39,190 nt of DNA, taken from positions 1-39,190 of the forward strand of contig CAZNFW010000027.1 in the NCBI GenBank assembly GCA_964572725.1, read 5' to 3'. Positions 1-10,800 of this stretch are shown in pieces. The DNA comes from Rosettibacter sp964572725. GTDB lineage: Bacteria > Bacteroidota > Ignavibacteria > Ignavibacteriales > Melioribacteraceae. The notes below the pieces were generated by a model. That model ran no database searches. It worked only from the letters and a program-made list of their open reading frames with translations, and had not been told where the DNA came from. The first letter of the stretch is position 1. Every line of letters begins with the position of its first letter. The position numbers and the translations under genes were made by a program.

Positions 1-1557
1 CTTATCATTATTTTCAATTAATGACTGCATAAACTTTTGAATTCGTGTGCCAGTCTTTCTTTCGCTTATTATATTTTTAGATAAAAAAGTTATTTGGGGA
101 AAAGAAGCCGGTAAATTGAGAGTAGAGTTCAGCCAGCGATTAATATCCTGTTGATTAAAAGGTTCTTTTTTTATTATCAATGTTGGTGGGTTTATTTCTG
201 ATTCTACAACAGCGAAATGTTTTAAAGCTTGTTCAACACTTATATCTTGTTTTTCGAAAGCTGAAATTGCTGTTACAATTAATTTTATTACTTCCCAGTC
301 ATTATGTAATGTAAAAATGAGATAACCATTTGAATTAAGAATTCTTAAATAATCAAAAATGCTTTCTTTTGTTAAAAGATAATTCTCGTTAGCAGCAAGT
401 GCGTCAATATTTTGTAATTGTTCTGTTGATGGAAGAGCCAGAAGAATAATATCATAAAATTCTTTAGAATGTTTTACGAAATTTCGTCCTTCTTGAATTT
501 TAATATTAACATTTGGAAAGTTAGTATATATTCCACCATTAAAATCACTATAATCTTTAACCAGATTAACAAAGTCGGGATTAATTTCAACACCAGTAAT
601 ATTTTTCACGTCACTTAAAAGTGCTATTAAAACATCTCTTCCGCCACCTGGACCAATTACAAGAATTGAATCTTTTTCAGATTCCTTAAAACATATAAAT
701 GGTGTTGTAGTTGTTTGATGAACTAGCTGGTCAAGTAAAATTCTGGATGGTTGTTTTACATTTCCATTAAAACGATACATTGGAGAACCTGCAGCACCAT
801 CGACAAAAAGATGCCAGACAAAATCCTGATTGTTATATCGAACTAAATCTGAACGACCATAAATGCTCCATCGGCTTTCAAGGATTTCTTTCTGAATATT
901 TTCATCAGAATAAACATAATGAAAATCTTTTTCAGGAAATTTCCCAATTGGTATTTGACTTAATATTTCATTCTTTCCATTAATCGATAAAAAAATTAAA
1001 CACACTAACAAAACTGAAGTAATAAGATATTGTACTTTCTTTTTGCCATATGAATTTAAAACTGAACCAATCACACATATAGAGATTCCAATTATTAAAA
1101 TGCTGTTTGGCACCGTAAAAAAATTTATAATTAATAATGGAATTAATGCACCAATAGCTGCACCTGACAGATCTGCGGCATAAATTTTAAAACTTAGTTC
1201 AGGATATGATTTATAAATAAAGGCATAAATTATTCCAGCAATTAAGAACGGTAGCAAAATTAAAATAAAGTATAAAAGAGGATTAGTTAAAGAAAACAAA
1301 CTAACAAAGATGATAAATACGTAAAATGAAATTCCATAAATTAAAAGGAGCCGGGCAATTGTATTTTTTTCAGAACTTAATTTTTCATGTAATTTTGTTG
1401 AATAGAGAATTGCACCATTGCCCAGACCCAGAATTGCAAGTGATAAAATTATGTACGCATAATCACTAACAAAAATTACTGATGTTACTCTTGTTGCAAG
1501 TATTTCAAAAGATAATACAGAAAGCGACAGAAAAAAAATAATTGTATAGAGATTCAT
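1..1557 (-). CDS. Membrane-anchored spermidine-synthase-like methyltransferase, 3' end outside window
   Basis: An open frame starts at ATG 1557 and runs to base 1 without a stop, so at least 519 residues are present and the C-terminus is missing. The first ~190 residues are strongly hydrophobic, with about six probable membrane segments. A soluble Rossmann methyltransferase-type domain follows, with the SAM-binding loop VIGPGGGRDV near residues 295-305 and an acidic GVEINPDF motif after it. This layout matches membrane-fused members of the spermidine synthase superfamily. The place where true aminopropyltransferases have a D-S/T-x-D-P active-site loop reads IILLALPS here (about residue 369), so polyamine synthesis is doubtful. 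It lies 50 bp after the GH9 gene and may be cotranscribed with it. The substrate is unknown. Confidence 0.75.
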   Translation of the reverse strand, partial: MNLYTIIFFLSLSVLSFEILATRVTSVIFVSDYAYIILSLAILGLGNGAILYSTKLHEKLSSEKNTIARLLLIYGISFYVFIIFVSLFSLTNPLLYFILILLPFLIAGIIYAFIYKSYPELSFKIYAADLSGAAIGALIPLLIINFFTVPNSILIIGISICVIGSVLNSYGKKKVQYLITSVLLVCLIFLSINGKNEILSQIPIGKFPEKDFHYVYSDENIQKEILESRWSIYGRSDLVRYNNQDFVWHLFVDGAAGSPMYRFNGNVKQPSRILLDQLVHQTTTTPFICFKESEKDSILVIGPGGGRDVLIALLSDVKNITGVEINPDFVNLVKDYSDFNGGIYTNFPNVNIKIQEGRNFVKHSKEFYDIILLALPSTEQLQNIDALAANENYLLTKESIFDYLRILNSNGYLIFTLHNDWEVIKLIVTAISAFEKQDISVEQALKHFAVVESEINPPTLIIKKEPFNQQDINRWLNSTLNLPASFPQITFLSKNIISERKTGTRIQKFMQSLIENNDK

Positions 1558-1607
1558 CGTTCAATAGTCATTATATTGATAAGTATTTACAGCATATTAA
1601 TCAAAAA

Positions 1608-4151
1608 TTATTTTTGATTTACTAATTCTTGAATTGCATTAGCAAAGAAAATATATGCAGCACAGCCATCAATAACACATTCGTTTTCACCCCAGAGGAA
1701 AGGCCAATCATCTTTGTTTTCAAGTAAATCTGGTTTTAATTGTAATAGACCTGGTACAACTCCACCTGGAATAATTGAAAAATCTGCTCTGTTACCACCA
1801 TAAGCTACCTTCTTTGATTGAACACCAACAGCCAGAACAAAAGATAAATTTGAATATGGATGACAACCAAAAATATAATATGCTGCTTTCAAAACATTAT
1901 CGGTATTAACCAAATCTGGAAAAGTTTTATTTAATAAGTAATTAGTAATTCCCCAGTTAATTATTAAAGTATTAGAACCCCATCCTTGATTTTCAAGTGG
2001 TACACCAAATGGATTTAATTTGTTAAGTTGATTTGAGAATTTAAGATACTTTTGAACATAAGGCTTAAATTGATTAAGATATTTTTCGTCAAGAACCAGT
2101 GCTGCTCTTACAGCTATAGGCATATTCCATAACATGTTAACAGGCATATAGCGAAATTTTGTTGTATCATTCAGAGCTGACCAGATATTTTCATAAAAGT
2201 ATTTAACATATTGAGAATCTTTTGTAGAACGGTATAATTCCAGTGCAGCTAAAAGATCTGTACGAGAACGGAACCATGGGTCTGCATTTCCTTCTGCTTT
2301 ATACTTTTGTTCTTTTTCCCATGCCTGAACAGCATAATGTAAAGCTTCGTTTGCAAGAGAATCGTTGTAACCTTTTAATGCACGGTAAGCTGCAGCCAGA
2401 GCTGCTGCCGCATGATAATTTAACCATGGAATTCTATTTGTAAAAACCCAGCGGTCATCTAAAGTGCCACTCGATTTCCCATCTGTTTCATAAGGCTTTA
2501 ATTCCGGATTATATGGTAGATTATCTGTGACAGTTGATGCATCACCAAGATGATGATATTGATGAAGATTTCCTACAACAATACCTCTTACTGCATGGCC
2601 AATATATTTTTGCTGAGCAACAAGTTGTAAAGTACCATGTTCAATTTGCTGCAAAATATCTGGCTTTCCATCAGGTCGATGTATATCAACATATCTTGTT
2701 TGTTGGTCAATAAAAGTTTGATCATGTTTAAGACCAAAGCGTTCCCATGTATCTACAAAACTTAGAATAACACTGCAATGCGAAGCAGTTTGAATATCAA
2801 AATCACCTGCATCAAACCATCCCCCTACATTCAATCCGGGAATTCTTTCAAATGGTTTGTATTTTGTATCTGTAGTAGAACTCATTCTATAACCATCAAA
2901 ATGCTCGTGATTTACAGGAGCCTGCAGTGCATCATCAAGATAAGGCACACCATGCCATACACGATAAGCTTCGTTTACAAACATGTGGTCCATTTGAACA
3001 GGGAACCAAACATCAAGTGTTAAGTTCCATATATCTTTGTAAACCTGTCTACTGATAGGAAATACATTTGTTTTTTGGTTACCATATTGAATAAAAAATA
3101 TTCCTGTATCATTTACAGAACTAAAATCGAACATAGCATAAACATATCGCAAATATTTTCCCCATTGTGAAACTTTTCCTTTAAATACATTCACAGCATT
3201 TCCATTGTCGTTAACTTTAAAGAGATATGCTTCCTTTTCAATTTTATCATTTGGGTCTAATTCAATTACTGCGAATTTTTTTTGTGCCGGATGATATCCA
3301 GTTTGTGAATAAGCAATATTTGGTATTCTTACCCAGTTCTTTATTAATCCTGCATTTAATTTCCATTCAACTACTACACCAGTTTTATTTTCTGGAATAA
3401 GAGTACGAACAACATACCATCCATTTTGAGCTAAAAGCCTTCCATCAAAAAGCATAAGCGAACCTAACTTTGCTTCAATTCTTATTCTGCGTTCATCATC
3501 TTCAGGAGCCAATACAAGCAATTTACCTTCAGCAATAGGTTTTGGTTGAACAAATTCATTTCTTCCGCGGTCATCAAATGTAGAATGATTTGCATATTGC
3601 GGCACTTTATCTTTAATTGGTTTTACTTCTGCAGAACTTGAAGGATGACGCGGACAAATACCTGGAGTTCCATCCATCAAAAATGTTTTTTCAAAATATG
3701 CTGAAGGCAAAAATTCAAGATTAAATCCTGCTTTGCCAACTAATTCATGTGGTAAAGGTTTATCAAGAATTGTTGATAATAAAATTCCGTCATCAAGAGC
3801 TTTAACTTTTACTCGAACATCAAAATTGTACAATTCATATCGAAGAGTAACTTCAATTGATTGATCATTTTTATCAACTTTACGATTAATCATGATTGGT
3901 ATTTGATCCCACTGCTCAGGAGTGTTAGATAATCTAACTGCTCCGCCAGTTGCAGTTCTTACTCCGTGATGCACAAATTCAATTCCTGAAGTTTTTTCAT
4001 CAAAGAAAAAGCCATTATATTGATTACTGAAAACCAATACATCAAATCCTCGTGATTCAAAATACTCCAGATCATTCAATTTTAGTTTTTGACCATTAAT
4101 TGATATAACACATACTAAAATTAAACCGAATATTAATTTCATTAACTTCAT
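1608..4151 (-). CDS. Glycoside hydrolase family 9 (endoglucanase-like), secreted
   Basis: An 847-residue protein with an N-terminal signal peptide (MKLMKLIFGLILVCVISING). Residues ~25-270 form a beta-rich N-terminal region. An Ig-like CelD-type domain follows, beginning near IAYSQTGYHPAQKKFAV, and then the (alpha/alpha)6 GH9 catalytic module. GH9 signatures are visible: GGWFDAGDFD with the nucleophile/base aspartates at about D447 and D450, and ENECVIDG with the probable acid at E824. The family hydrolyses beta-1,4-glucans by inversion, including cellulose, mixed-linkage glucan and xyloglucan backbones; the exact substrate cannot be read from the sequence. There is no dockerin and no T9SS tail, so a periplasmic or otherwise released enzyme is inferred. 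The start is fixed by AAAGGAG six bases before the ATG. The gene begins 44 bp after the PPIase-like gene. Confidence 0.9.
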   Translation of the reverse strand: MKLMKLIFGLILVCVISINGQKLKLNDLEYFESRGFDVLVFSNQYNGFFFDEKTSGIEFVHHGVRTATGGAVRLSNTPEQWDQIPIMINRKVDKNDQSIEVTLRYELYNFDVRVKVKALDDGILLSTILDKPLPHELVGKAGFNLEFLPSAYFEKTFLMDGTPGICPRHPSSSAEVKPIKDKVPQYANHSTFDDRGRNEFVQPKPIAEGKLLVLAPEDDERRIRIEAKLGSLMLFDGRLLAQNGWYVVRTLIPENKTGVVVEWKLNAGLIKNWVRIPNIAYSQTGYHPAQKKFAVIELDPNDKIEKEAYLFKVNDNGNAVNVFKGKVSQWGKYLRYVYAMFDFSSVNDTGIFFIQYGNQKTNVFPISRQVYKDIWNLTLDVWFPVQMDHMFVNEAYRVWHGVPYLDDALQAPVNHEHFDGYRMSSTTDTKYKPFERIPGLNVGGWFDAGDFDIQTASHCSVILSFVDTWERFGLKHDQTFIDQQTRYVDIHRPDGKPDILQQIEHGTLQLVAQQKYIGHAVRGIVVGNLHQYHHLGDASTVTDNLPYNPELKPYETDGKSSGTLDDRWVFTNRIPWLNYHAAAALAAAYRALKGYNDSLANEALHYAVQAWEKEQKYKAEGNADPWFRSRTDLLAALELYRSTKDSQYVKYFYENIWSALNDTTKFRYMPVNMLWNMPIAVRAALVLDEKYLNQFKPYVQKYLKFSNQLNKLNPFGVPLENQGWGSNTLIINWGITNYLLNKTFPDLVNTDNVLKAAYYIFGCHPYSNLSFVLAVGVQSKKVAYGGNRADFSIIPGGVVPGLLQLKPDLLENKDDWPFLWGENECVIDGCAAYIFFANAIQELVNQK

Positions 4152-4195
4152 ACTTATCTCCTTTGAAAAATAAATTTATTATATCAATAAAATTT

Positions 4196-5953
4196 TCACC
4201 TTGGAATTTTTAATTCTGAAAGACAATAATCCAGTTTATCGTAATAAATTTTTGCATTGTATTGCTTTTCTAATTTCTTTTGAACTTCACTTTTAATTTT
4301 TTCTCTGTGGTAATTCTTAAAATCATTTTCGATTTTGTTTTTTACTTCATCATATGCTAATTGTTTTTCTTCATTTTTAAGAACACACATAATCAGCGCT
4401 AACATTTTACCTTCTTGTTTATAATAGAATTCAAAAGGACCAGCAACATCATACAATTTTAATTTCAATGCAGCTTCTGCAATATCTAAACTTACATCAG
4501 ACTGCTCTGGTTTTATATTACCGTTTCTATCTCTAAAAATTCTTCTTACTAAAATTCGGTTGTCAATTTTTTCAAACGGAATGCCTTCACTTAATTTTTT
4601 CTTCAATTCATTTATTTTAGTTGTATCAGGAGCAAGCGCTATATAAATATTTGATTGCTCCAATTGATAGTATAAAGAATCTTTATTCTTTTCATAAAAT
4701 TGTTCTAATGATTTTTTTGTTATAGCAGGAATTTGTTTTTCGATAACTTCTTCATCATACAACTTTGCTATTTCATCAATAAGAACATAATTACTTGTAA
4801 GTGGATTGAAAATATTTTTATCAAGTCCCTGAGCCTTTGCTTTATTAATAATTATTTCCATTGAGAGAGCTTCTTTTATGTAAGCTTTAATATCGTTTTC
4901 ATTAATATCATTTTGTTTTCTTATCATTAACACATCGGTCAGTAAATAAAAAAACTTTTTAAGATCTATATTTTCAACAGGTAGTTGAGCAACTATAAAA
5001 TTTCTACCTGAGTTAATATTTCGTTGAATTGTATCCAGATATGTTTTCTCAAAAAATTTAGGAATTTGACTCCACTCAACAATTTTAGATAAACCTTCCG
5101 AATTCCATTTGATTGACTTTTCATCTACAAGCTTTTGTAATTCTAACTGAAATTCTGCAATAGCTTTTGGAGCATAAAATAATTCTAATGTCTTTACAAT
5201 TTTATCTTTAATATCCTCCAGTGGTTTAGATTCATCGTAAACTATATCAATAATTTTTATAATATGCAGAGCATTTTCATCTTCCAGTATATAAGTTGAT
5301 TTATCTTGAAGATTAAAAATGAGATAATTGTGATTGTCTGTATAACTTTGTTCCCAATTCAAAGATAGAGTTGTTTTGAATGATGATGTATCATCAATTA
5401 GTTGATATATTTTATCATTATTACCATTTAGAAGTAAAGATTTTATTGAATCAGCCAAAGCATATAAAGAATCGAGAGCATGTTGTGAAATGTTTTCTAC
5501 TTTTTTAAGAATAATATGTTTATAAAAAACTTTTTTATTTACTTTTTTATATTCATTAATAATAGTTGAATCGTTTATATATTTATCGTAATACTTTGTT
5601 TTGTAATATTCATTCACAAGCTCATCAGCAAATCTTCTGCGGAAGTCATATGTTAGTTTGCTTTTTTTATCAAGATTTTTCTGAAAGAAATCAATTACTT
5701 TTAATCTTTTATTAACAATTTGTTCGAGTGCTGCCTTATAACCTTTTCCTGGTGGACGATATAAATAAGCGAAATGATATTCATTAAAATAATTCTGAAC
5801 ATCTGTAAAAGTAACTTTGAAAGTTTCATCTATTTCAGCTAAAATAGTATTAAAAACTTGAGATTGAGCTTGAATTGTAGTGAATTGTAAAATAAAAATA
5901 ACAAAAAGCTTCAATAAACTTATTCTTTTAATTAATGGAAGACATGACTTCAT
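4196..5953 (-). CDS. SurA/PpiC-like periplasmic peptidyl-prolyl isomerase or chaperone
   Basis: A 585-residue protein with a signal peptide ending near IQAQS. The order is SurA-like: an N-terminal helical region (residues ~35-140), a parvulin-like segment beginning KHIILKK (about 145-250), a further helical part, a second degenerate parvulin-like segment (about 400-510), and a lysine/glutamate-rich coiled C-terminus. Proteins of this kind assist folding of outer-membrane and secreted proteins in the periplasm. The parvulin segments are weakly conserved, so chaperone activity is more likely than real isomerase activity. No Shine-Dalgarno is evident before the ATG. It precedes the GH9 gene by 44 bp and follows a terminator, so it probably heads a PPIase-GH9-methyltransferase-like transcript. 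Confidence 0.6.
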   Translation of the reverse strand: MKSCLPLIKRISLLKLFVIFILQFTTIQAQSQVFNTILAEIDETFKVTFTDVQNYFNEYHFAYLYRPPGKGYKAALEQIVNKRLKVIDFFQKNLDKKSKLTYDFRRRFADELVNEYYKTKYYDKYINDSTIINEYKKVNKKVFYKHIILKKVENISQHALDSLYALADSIKSLLLNGNNDKIYQLIDDTSSFKTTLSLNWEQSYTDNHNYLIFNLQDKSTYILEDENALHIIKIIDIVYDESKPLEDIKDKIVKTLELFYAPKAIAEFQLELQKLVDEKSIKWNSEGLSKIVEWSQIPKFFEKTYLDTIQRNINSGRNFIVAQLPVENIDLKKFFYLLTDVLMIRKQNDINENDIKAYIKEALSMEIIINKAKAQGLDKNIFNPLTSNYVLIDEIAKLYDEEVIEKQIPAITKKSLEQFYEKNKDSLYYQLEQSNIYIALAPDTTKINELKKKLSEGIPFEKIDNRILVRRIFRDRNGNIKPEQSDVSLDIAEAALKLKLYDVAGPFEFYYKQEGKMLALIMCVLKNEEKQLAYDEVKNKIENDFKNYHREKIKSEVQKKLEKQYNAKIYYDKLDYCLSELKIPR

Positions 5954-5982
5954 AGCAATAAATATATTAGGTTTAATAAAAT

Positions 5983-6013
5983 GGAGGCAACCAATTTTAT
6001 TTTGGCTGCCTCC
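5983..6013 (-). terminator. Rho-independent terminator after the T9SS beta-helix gene
   Basis: The arms ggaggcaaccaa (5983-5994) and ttggctgcctcc (6002-6013) pair over 12 bp with one G-U wobble. On the minus strand the hairpin is followed by ATTTTATT. It sits about 31 bp past the stop of the T9SS protein gene and just before the PPIase-like gene, so it separates two transcription units. Confidence 0.8.
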
Positions 6014-6044
6014 TGTAACTTAAAGAAACTGCAATGATTTGCGA

Positions 6045-7775
6045 TTACTTCATTAATACCATTTTCTTTGAAATGGTAAGTCCATCATATTGAACTGAAT
6101 AGATATAAACACCGCTTGTTAATTTAGAAGCATCAAATTCTATATGATGTGTTTGAGCTGGCAAGTTGCCATTAAACAAAGTAGCAATTTCCTGTCCAAG
6201 TACATTGTAAACTTTAACAACTACATTACCAGCTTTTGGAATTGAGAAAGTAATAGTAGTTGTTGGGTTAAATGGATTTGGATAGTTTTGTTTTACTTCA
6301 AATGCAGTTGGGATTGGCTCAGTTTCTTCTACACCAACTGGCAACTTTCCGCTGTCAAGTGCTTGTTGAAGAGCTGCATATTCTGCATTTCTTTGAGCAA
6401 GCCATTGAGCTTTCTTATCGGGGAACCAGTTCAAATCTCCAAGCGGGAAGCCATTCAAACCAGCTGTTAATAAATCAGCATCAGTATATGCAAGATTTAC
6501 TGGTACTGGGAAATCTGGATAAACATAATAATCCTGACCAACAAGAACTTTTCTCCATTCTGGTAAAATAGCTGACTTGCTTAAGTCCATTGTTTCTTTA
6601 GCGAATGTTTTTAAAATATCAACCTGATCGGTTAATAGGTCTAATGGTTTTACAAAACTTGGTAATTTTTCATACCATGTACCTTCAGTCAAATATGGAT
6701 ATTTAGCATTATCATCGAACATTGCTTTTGTACGAGAATTCATCTTAATGTTTTGATTGAACCATTTATTTGTGCTATTGATATTTTCTGCAATCATTTC
6801 AGCAGCAAGATTACTAAGTTTTGGATCCCAGTAAACTAAATTTCTGTCAACAAGAACTTTGCGCGGCACCTGCTCGTAACTTTCTGGTAAATCTCTCACA
6901 TTGATTAATCCAAGTGCTAAGGTATCGGGGTCAACTTCTGGATAATCTTCGGCAATAAATGTAAATGGCTGAACATTGCTGTTAACGAAAATATTATTTG
7001 TTACAGTCCAATCACTTTGATAACCATTTGTTTCGAAAATTATACCAGCACAATTAATGAATGTGTTATGATTGAACATTAATTTCTTGATTGGATAGTT
7101 ACGGAATTTATACATCATTCCTTGAGCCATAAGGTGAGTACTGTTTTCTACCCAGATTGTATCAGTTGGATTATCAACATTATCATATACACCACCGTTA
7201 CGACGGCAAGCTTGTCCACTGAGATTTACAAAATAGCAGTCTTTAATATATAATCTCGTACCTGCTACAGCATTTGAACCTACAATAACCCAGCGGGTTT
7301 TTTCAAAAATACTGTTTTCAAGTGTAACTCTACTATTAGGAGCAGAACCCCAGAAAAATACCCATCCTAATGTTCCTGTTGCAGAAGCTGGTACTACAAT
7401 AACATTTTTAACAGTTAAATCTCCTCCGTAATTAATGCCTCCCGAGTTACCACCTGAACCACAAATTACTGGGAACATATCATCTGTACTTGTATTTTGA
7501 TAAATTGGAGTTCTGTTCTCACCTACAATAATAGTATGGCGCCCTCCTTTTGTAGTTGGATTTGATCCAAGTGCATATGTTGTTGCTTTTTTCAATAAAT
7601 AAACTCGTCCTGCTGGAACATTTAGAGTATCATATTGAATTGCTTCATACAGCATGCCTTCTTTTACAACCGCGGTATCACCACGGAATTCTTCTACATA
7701 ATCAGAAATTGCACTCTGTGCATTAAGAACAGAAAAAGATGCTAACAGAAACAGAATGAAATAGATTTTCTTCAT
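6045..7775 (-). CDS. Secreted right-handed beta-helix protein with T9SS type A sorting domain
   Basis: A 576-residue protein with a signal peptide (cleavage near LNAQS). Residues ~60-290 carry repeated beta-strand turns (LTVKNVIVV, VTLENSIFEK, LYIKDCYFVN, LMFNHNTFIN, WTVTNNIFVN) typical of pectate-lyase-like beta-helices of the DUF4957/DUF5123 type. The C-terminal ~80 residues are a T9SS sorting domain, starting QNYPNPFNPTTTITF near residue 495 and ending with KKMVLMK, so the protein should be exported across the outer membrane and anchored or released. No catalytic lyase residues can be assigned; it may bind rather than cleave polysaccharide. A perfect AGGAGG lies 5 bp before the ATG. It follows the TonB receptor by 100 bp, and their cotranscription suggests a surface glycan partner. 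Confidence 0.8.
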   Translation of the reverse strand: MKKIYFILFLLASFSVLNAQSAISDYVEEFRGDTAVVKEGMLYEAIQYDTLNVPAGRVYLLKKATTYALGSNPTTKGGRHTIIVGENRTPIYQNTSTDDMFPVICGSGGNSGGINYGGDLTVKNVIVVPASATGTLGWVFFWGSAPNSRVTLENSIFEKTRWVIVGSNAVAGTRLYIKDCYFVNLSGQACRRNGGVYDNVDNPTDTIWVENSTHLMAQGMMYKFRNYPIKKLMFNHNTFINCAGIIFETNGYQSDWTVTNNIFVNSNVQPFTFIAEDYPEVDPDTLALGLINVRDLPESYEQVPRKVLVDRNLVYWDPKLSNLAAEMIAENINSTNKWFNQNIKMNSRTKAMFDDNAKYPYLTEGTWYEKLPSFVKPLDLLTDQVDILKTFAKETMDLSKSAILPEWRKVLVGQDYYVYPDFPVPVNLAYTDADLLTAGLNGFPLGDLNWFPDKKAQWLAQRNAEYAALQQALDSGKLPVGVEETEPIPTAFEVKQNYPNPFNPTTTITFSIPKAGNVVVKVYNVLGQEIATLFNGNLPAQTHHIEFDASKLTSGVYIYSVQYDGLTISKKMVLMK

Positions 7776-7838
7776 AGATACCTCCTATTTAATTAGTTGA
7801 TTGTTTTTAATTATTATTTTTTGGTATCAAAAAATTTT

Positions 7839-7862
7839 TTACGCCATAAGCAAAACCTCCTT
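7839..7862 (-). other. Consensus ribosome binding site leading into a two-codon ORF (Met-Ala-stop)
   Basis: In the 100-bp gap between the TonB receptor and the T9SS gene, the minus strand reads AAGGAGG (7856-7862), an 8-base spacer, then ATG GCG TAA (7847-7839). It is a perfect initiation site opening only a dipeptide. It could be a fossil of a lost gene start, a ribosome loading or mRNA-stabilising site, or chance. No protein function is claimed. Confidence 0.4.
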
Positions 7863-7875
7863 AATTAATTGTAGA

Positions 7876-10800
7876 TTAAAATTCATAACGTAATACCAAT
7901 TCATAAAACGATGGAGAATAAGAAGTTGTTATTAAATTAGAAACAGGTTCTGTTTGATTTGGTCTTCTAAATGTTCGATAAGTTTTAACTGCATCACGGA
8001 ATAAATTGACTCCATTAAACGATATACTTAATCCTTCGATTGGTAAGCGCTGCTTAAATGAAATATCCCATCTTGGAATTGTTCCTGTTATAGCATCTTC
8101 TTCTGGACGCAAACCAACTGAAGATGTTACAGCATCCTGCAAATTATATGAAACTCTTCCGGAAAAACCTTTGTAATCAAATCCTACAGTAAGATTCAAA
8201 ATATGATCGCCTTGATACAATAATCTGCTCTTAAATGTCTTTACTTCTGTTTTATATTTATGTCTTGTAAATATTCCCTGCTTGTAAGTTGAATCTATAT
8301 TTTCAATTCTCAGATATTCCATACTTGACCAGGTTCTTGTATAGTTAATACTTACTACAAGAGAATTAAATGGTTTTGGCAAATACCATAAATTAGATTG
8401 CCATTCAATTTCAAATCCTCTAACATAACCTGGATTTGGATTATTTAAATAAACAGTTACCAATTCAGATGGTTCAGGAACATCAGTAATTCCAACTGCA
8501 CGAAATGCAGCAGAATCAATGAAATTAGTATTAAAGTATCTAAGATTTTGATAATACATTCTTGTCTGGTAGAAAACATCTTTCATCTTTTTATAAAATC
8601 CTGAAATAGTAAATAATCCAATTCTATTGCTATAGAGATAAATTGATGCATCGTAGTTATTGATTACAGTAGGTTTTAAGTATGGATTTCCAAAAACAGT
8701 TTCTTCATTTGGTGCATAGTAGATATTAGGCATTATGGCTAAATAATCTGGTCGAGATATGGCTTTTGAATAAGCGAGTCTAATATCTGCCCAATCAGTA
8801 ATTTTATATTGTAAATGAATATTTGGGAACCAGTTTTTATCTGATCTTTTTACAGTGTTCAAAGTATCAAAAAGAAGTGATACACCATCAACAGAATGAG
8901 TTACATAAACAAAATTAGCTTTGTAATCCATATCATATTGTTCGTAGCGAATCCCACCTATTAATGTTAATCGAGGACCAATTTTCAAAGTACTCATTAA
9001 ATATCCTGCTGCAAAAGTTTCTGTACCATTAAAATCATTTCTTTCTGAATTAGCAACATGTCTTGACAGACCCCATCCGCTTCTTGCTTTTGGTAAAAAC
9101 ACATCCATTAAACCTTTATCGACAACGTAATTGATAGGGTAATCCCCATCAAGAAAATATTTTCCCCGTTCACTTCCATAATTCCAGTTCATAATTTCAT
9201 TTAACATGAGCGGATAAGTTGGGCTTAAAGGTCTGGAAGGATTTCTAGGTATTAAATCAACTGCACCAATGTACATATCATTATCACCTACTCTATGGTA
9301 TGCACCTTCTATATCATTTTTTCTTACAGAACGATCATATTTTGCGCCTGCTTTAAATTCTGCATTGATATATTTTGTTAAAGCAGCAGGTAATGTAAAA
9401 TCTGCTTTTGCAGTATATAAATTTTGTTTAAAAGCTTCCCAGCGCATTACAGCCCAGCCAGACATTTTTGCTCTATAAATAGATGAGTCATCAATAGCAA
9501 TTTTATATACATCTTCTGGTGTAAATAAATCACTTTGCGGTGTATAAGTTATTGGAATTGGCTTACCACCGCTGTATCCTTTAATGCCAAAAGGATAATT
9601 ATCATCAAATCCAAAATTTTGGCCAGGGTCTCCATAACGTAAATCTGTTTTCTTTTGACTGAATGAATGTGATAAACTTAATTCTGCCTTTAATCTGCCA
9701 AAATTGTATTCAGCTGAAAGTGCATTAATTAATAAGTCTCTTTTATTTTTATCTCTAAATAATGAATATGTACCAAGATTTTGAGAAAAATTTAATACCG
9801 TTCTATAATCTGCCAAATCATTTGCATTATGCGAGAGTGAATTTTGAAATATAATTTTACCTTCCGGGAATAAATAATCAAAAACAATACTGCCACCAAC
9901 ATTACTTACAATATGTTCTTGATCTGTAAATGTGAATGAATCCATTTTATATGCTGCCTGCCCAAATGGTGCTTTATCATCAAGAATTGTAAAACCTCCA
10001 CTTGTATAATCACCACCTCCGTTGGTTCTATCAATGTTTGCTTGAGCAAATAAACCAAATTTATCATTAAAGAATCTGTTGCTTACACTTGCCCAGAATT
10101 TGTAATTATCTGTTGTTCTATCTTGACTGTTATAAACTCCCTGAGTTAAAACATCATAATGAAATCCTTTTGGTGCTTCCATAATACGCAAGTTAACAAC
10201 ACCACCCAGCGCATTTGCATCCATATCTGGTGTAAGAACTTTTATTACTTCTATACCAGAAAGCATATTAGAAGAAATAAAACCAAGATTTACAGAGCGA
10301 TCTGATATATCAGTTGATGGCAATTGAACACCATTTAAGAGTACAACATTCTGTTTTGCCTGAATACCTCTTACGACGATTTTATCACCCTGTTGTAATG
10401 AGATACCGGGTAATCTGCTTAATGCTGCAGCTGCACTTGCATCCGGCAGTTCTCGAATTTTTTCCGCAGATACAACATTCTTAATTGTGTTGGAAGTAAG
10501 CTGCTGGTTAATAGCTTCACGTTGACCTTTTGCCTGTGCAGTAATTACAATTTCCATAGCAGTTAGAGCTTGAGGTATCAAATCAAAATCTAATTGTATT
10601 GTTTTACCTGCCTGTACATCAATTACTAATACAGTGTCTTTATAACCAATATATGATACTTTTATGCTTTGTCTACCAGCTGGGACATGATTTAAAACAT
10701 ATTCACCTTCAAAATCTGAAGCAGCTCCTAAACTTGTATTTAAAACCAATATATTGGCTCCGGGTAAGGGCTCTTTAGTAGTTCTATCAAAAACTTTACC

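Noticed and set aside
780..983. 67-codon plus-strand open frame at the left end
   Set aside because: Lies opposite the membrane methyltransferase-like gene, whose SAM-binding motif shows the minus strand is coding.
1599..1619. AT-only inverted repeat at the GH9 stop as a terminator
   Set aside because: Perfect 9-bp A/T arms but no GC pairs and no U-run after it; it also overlaps the stop codon.
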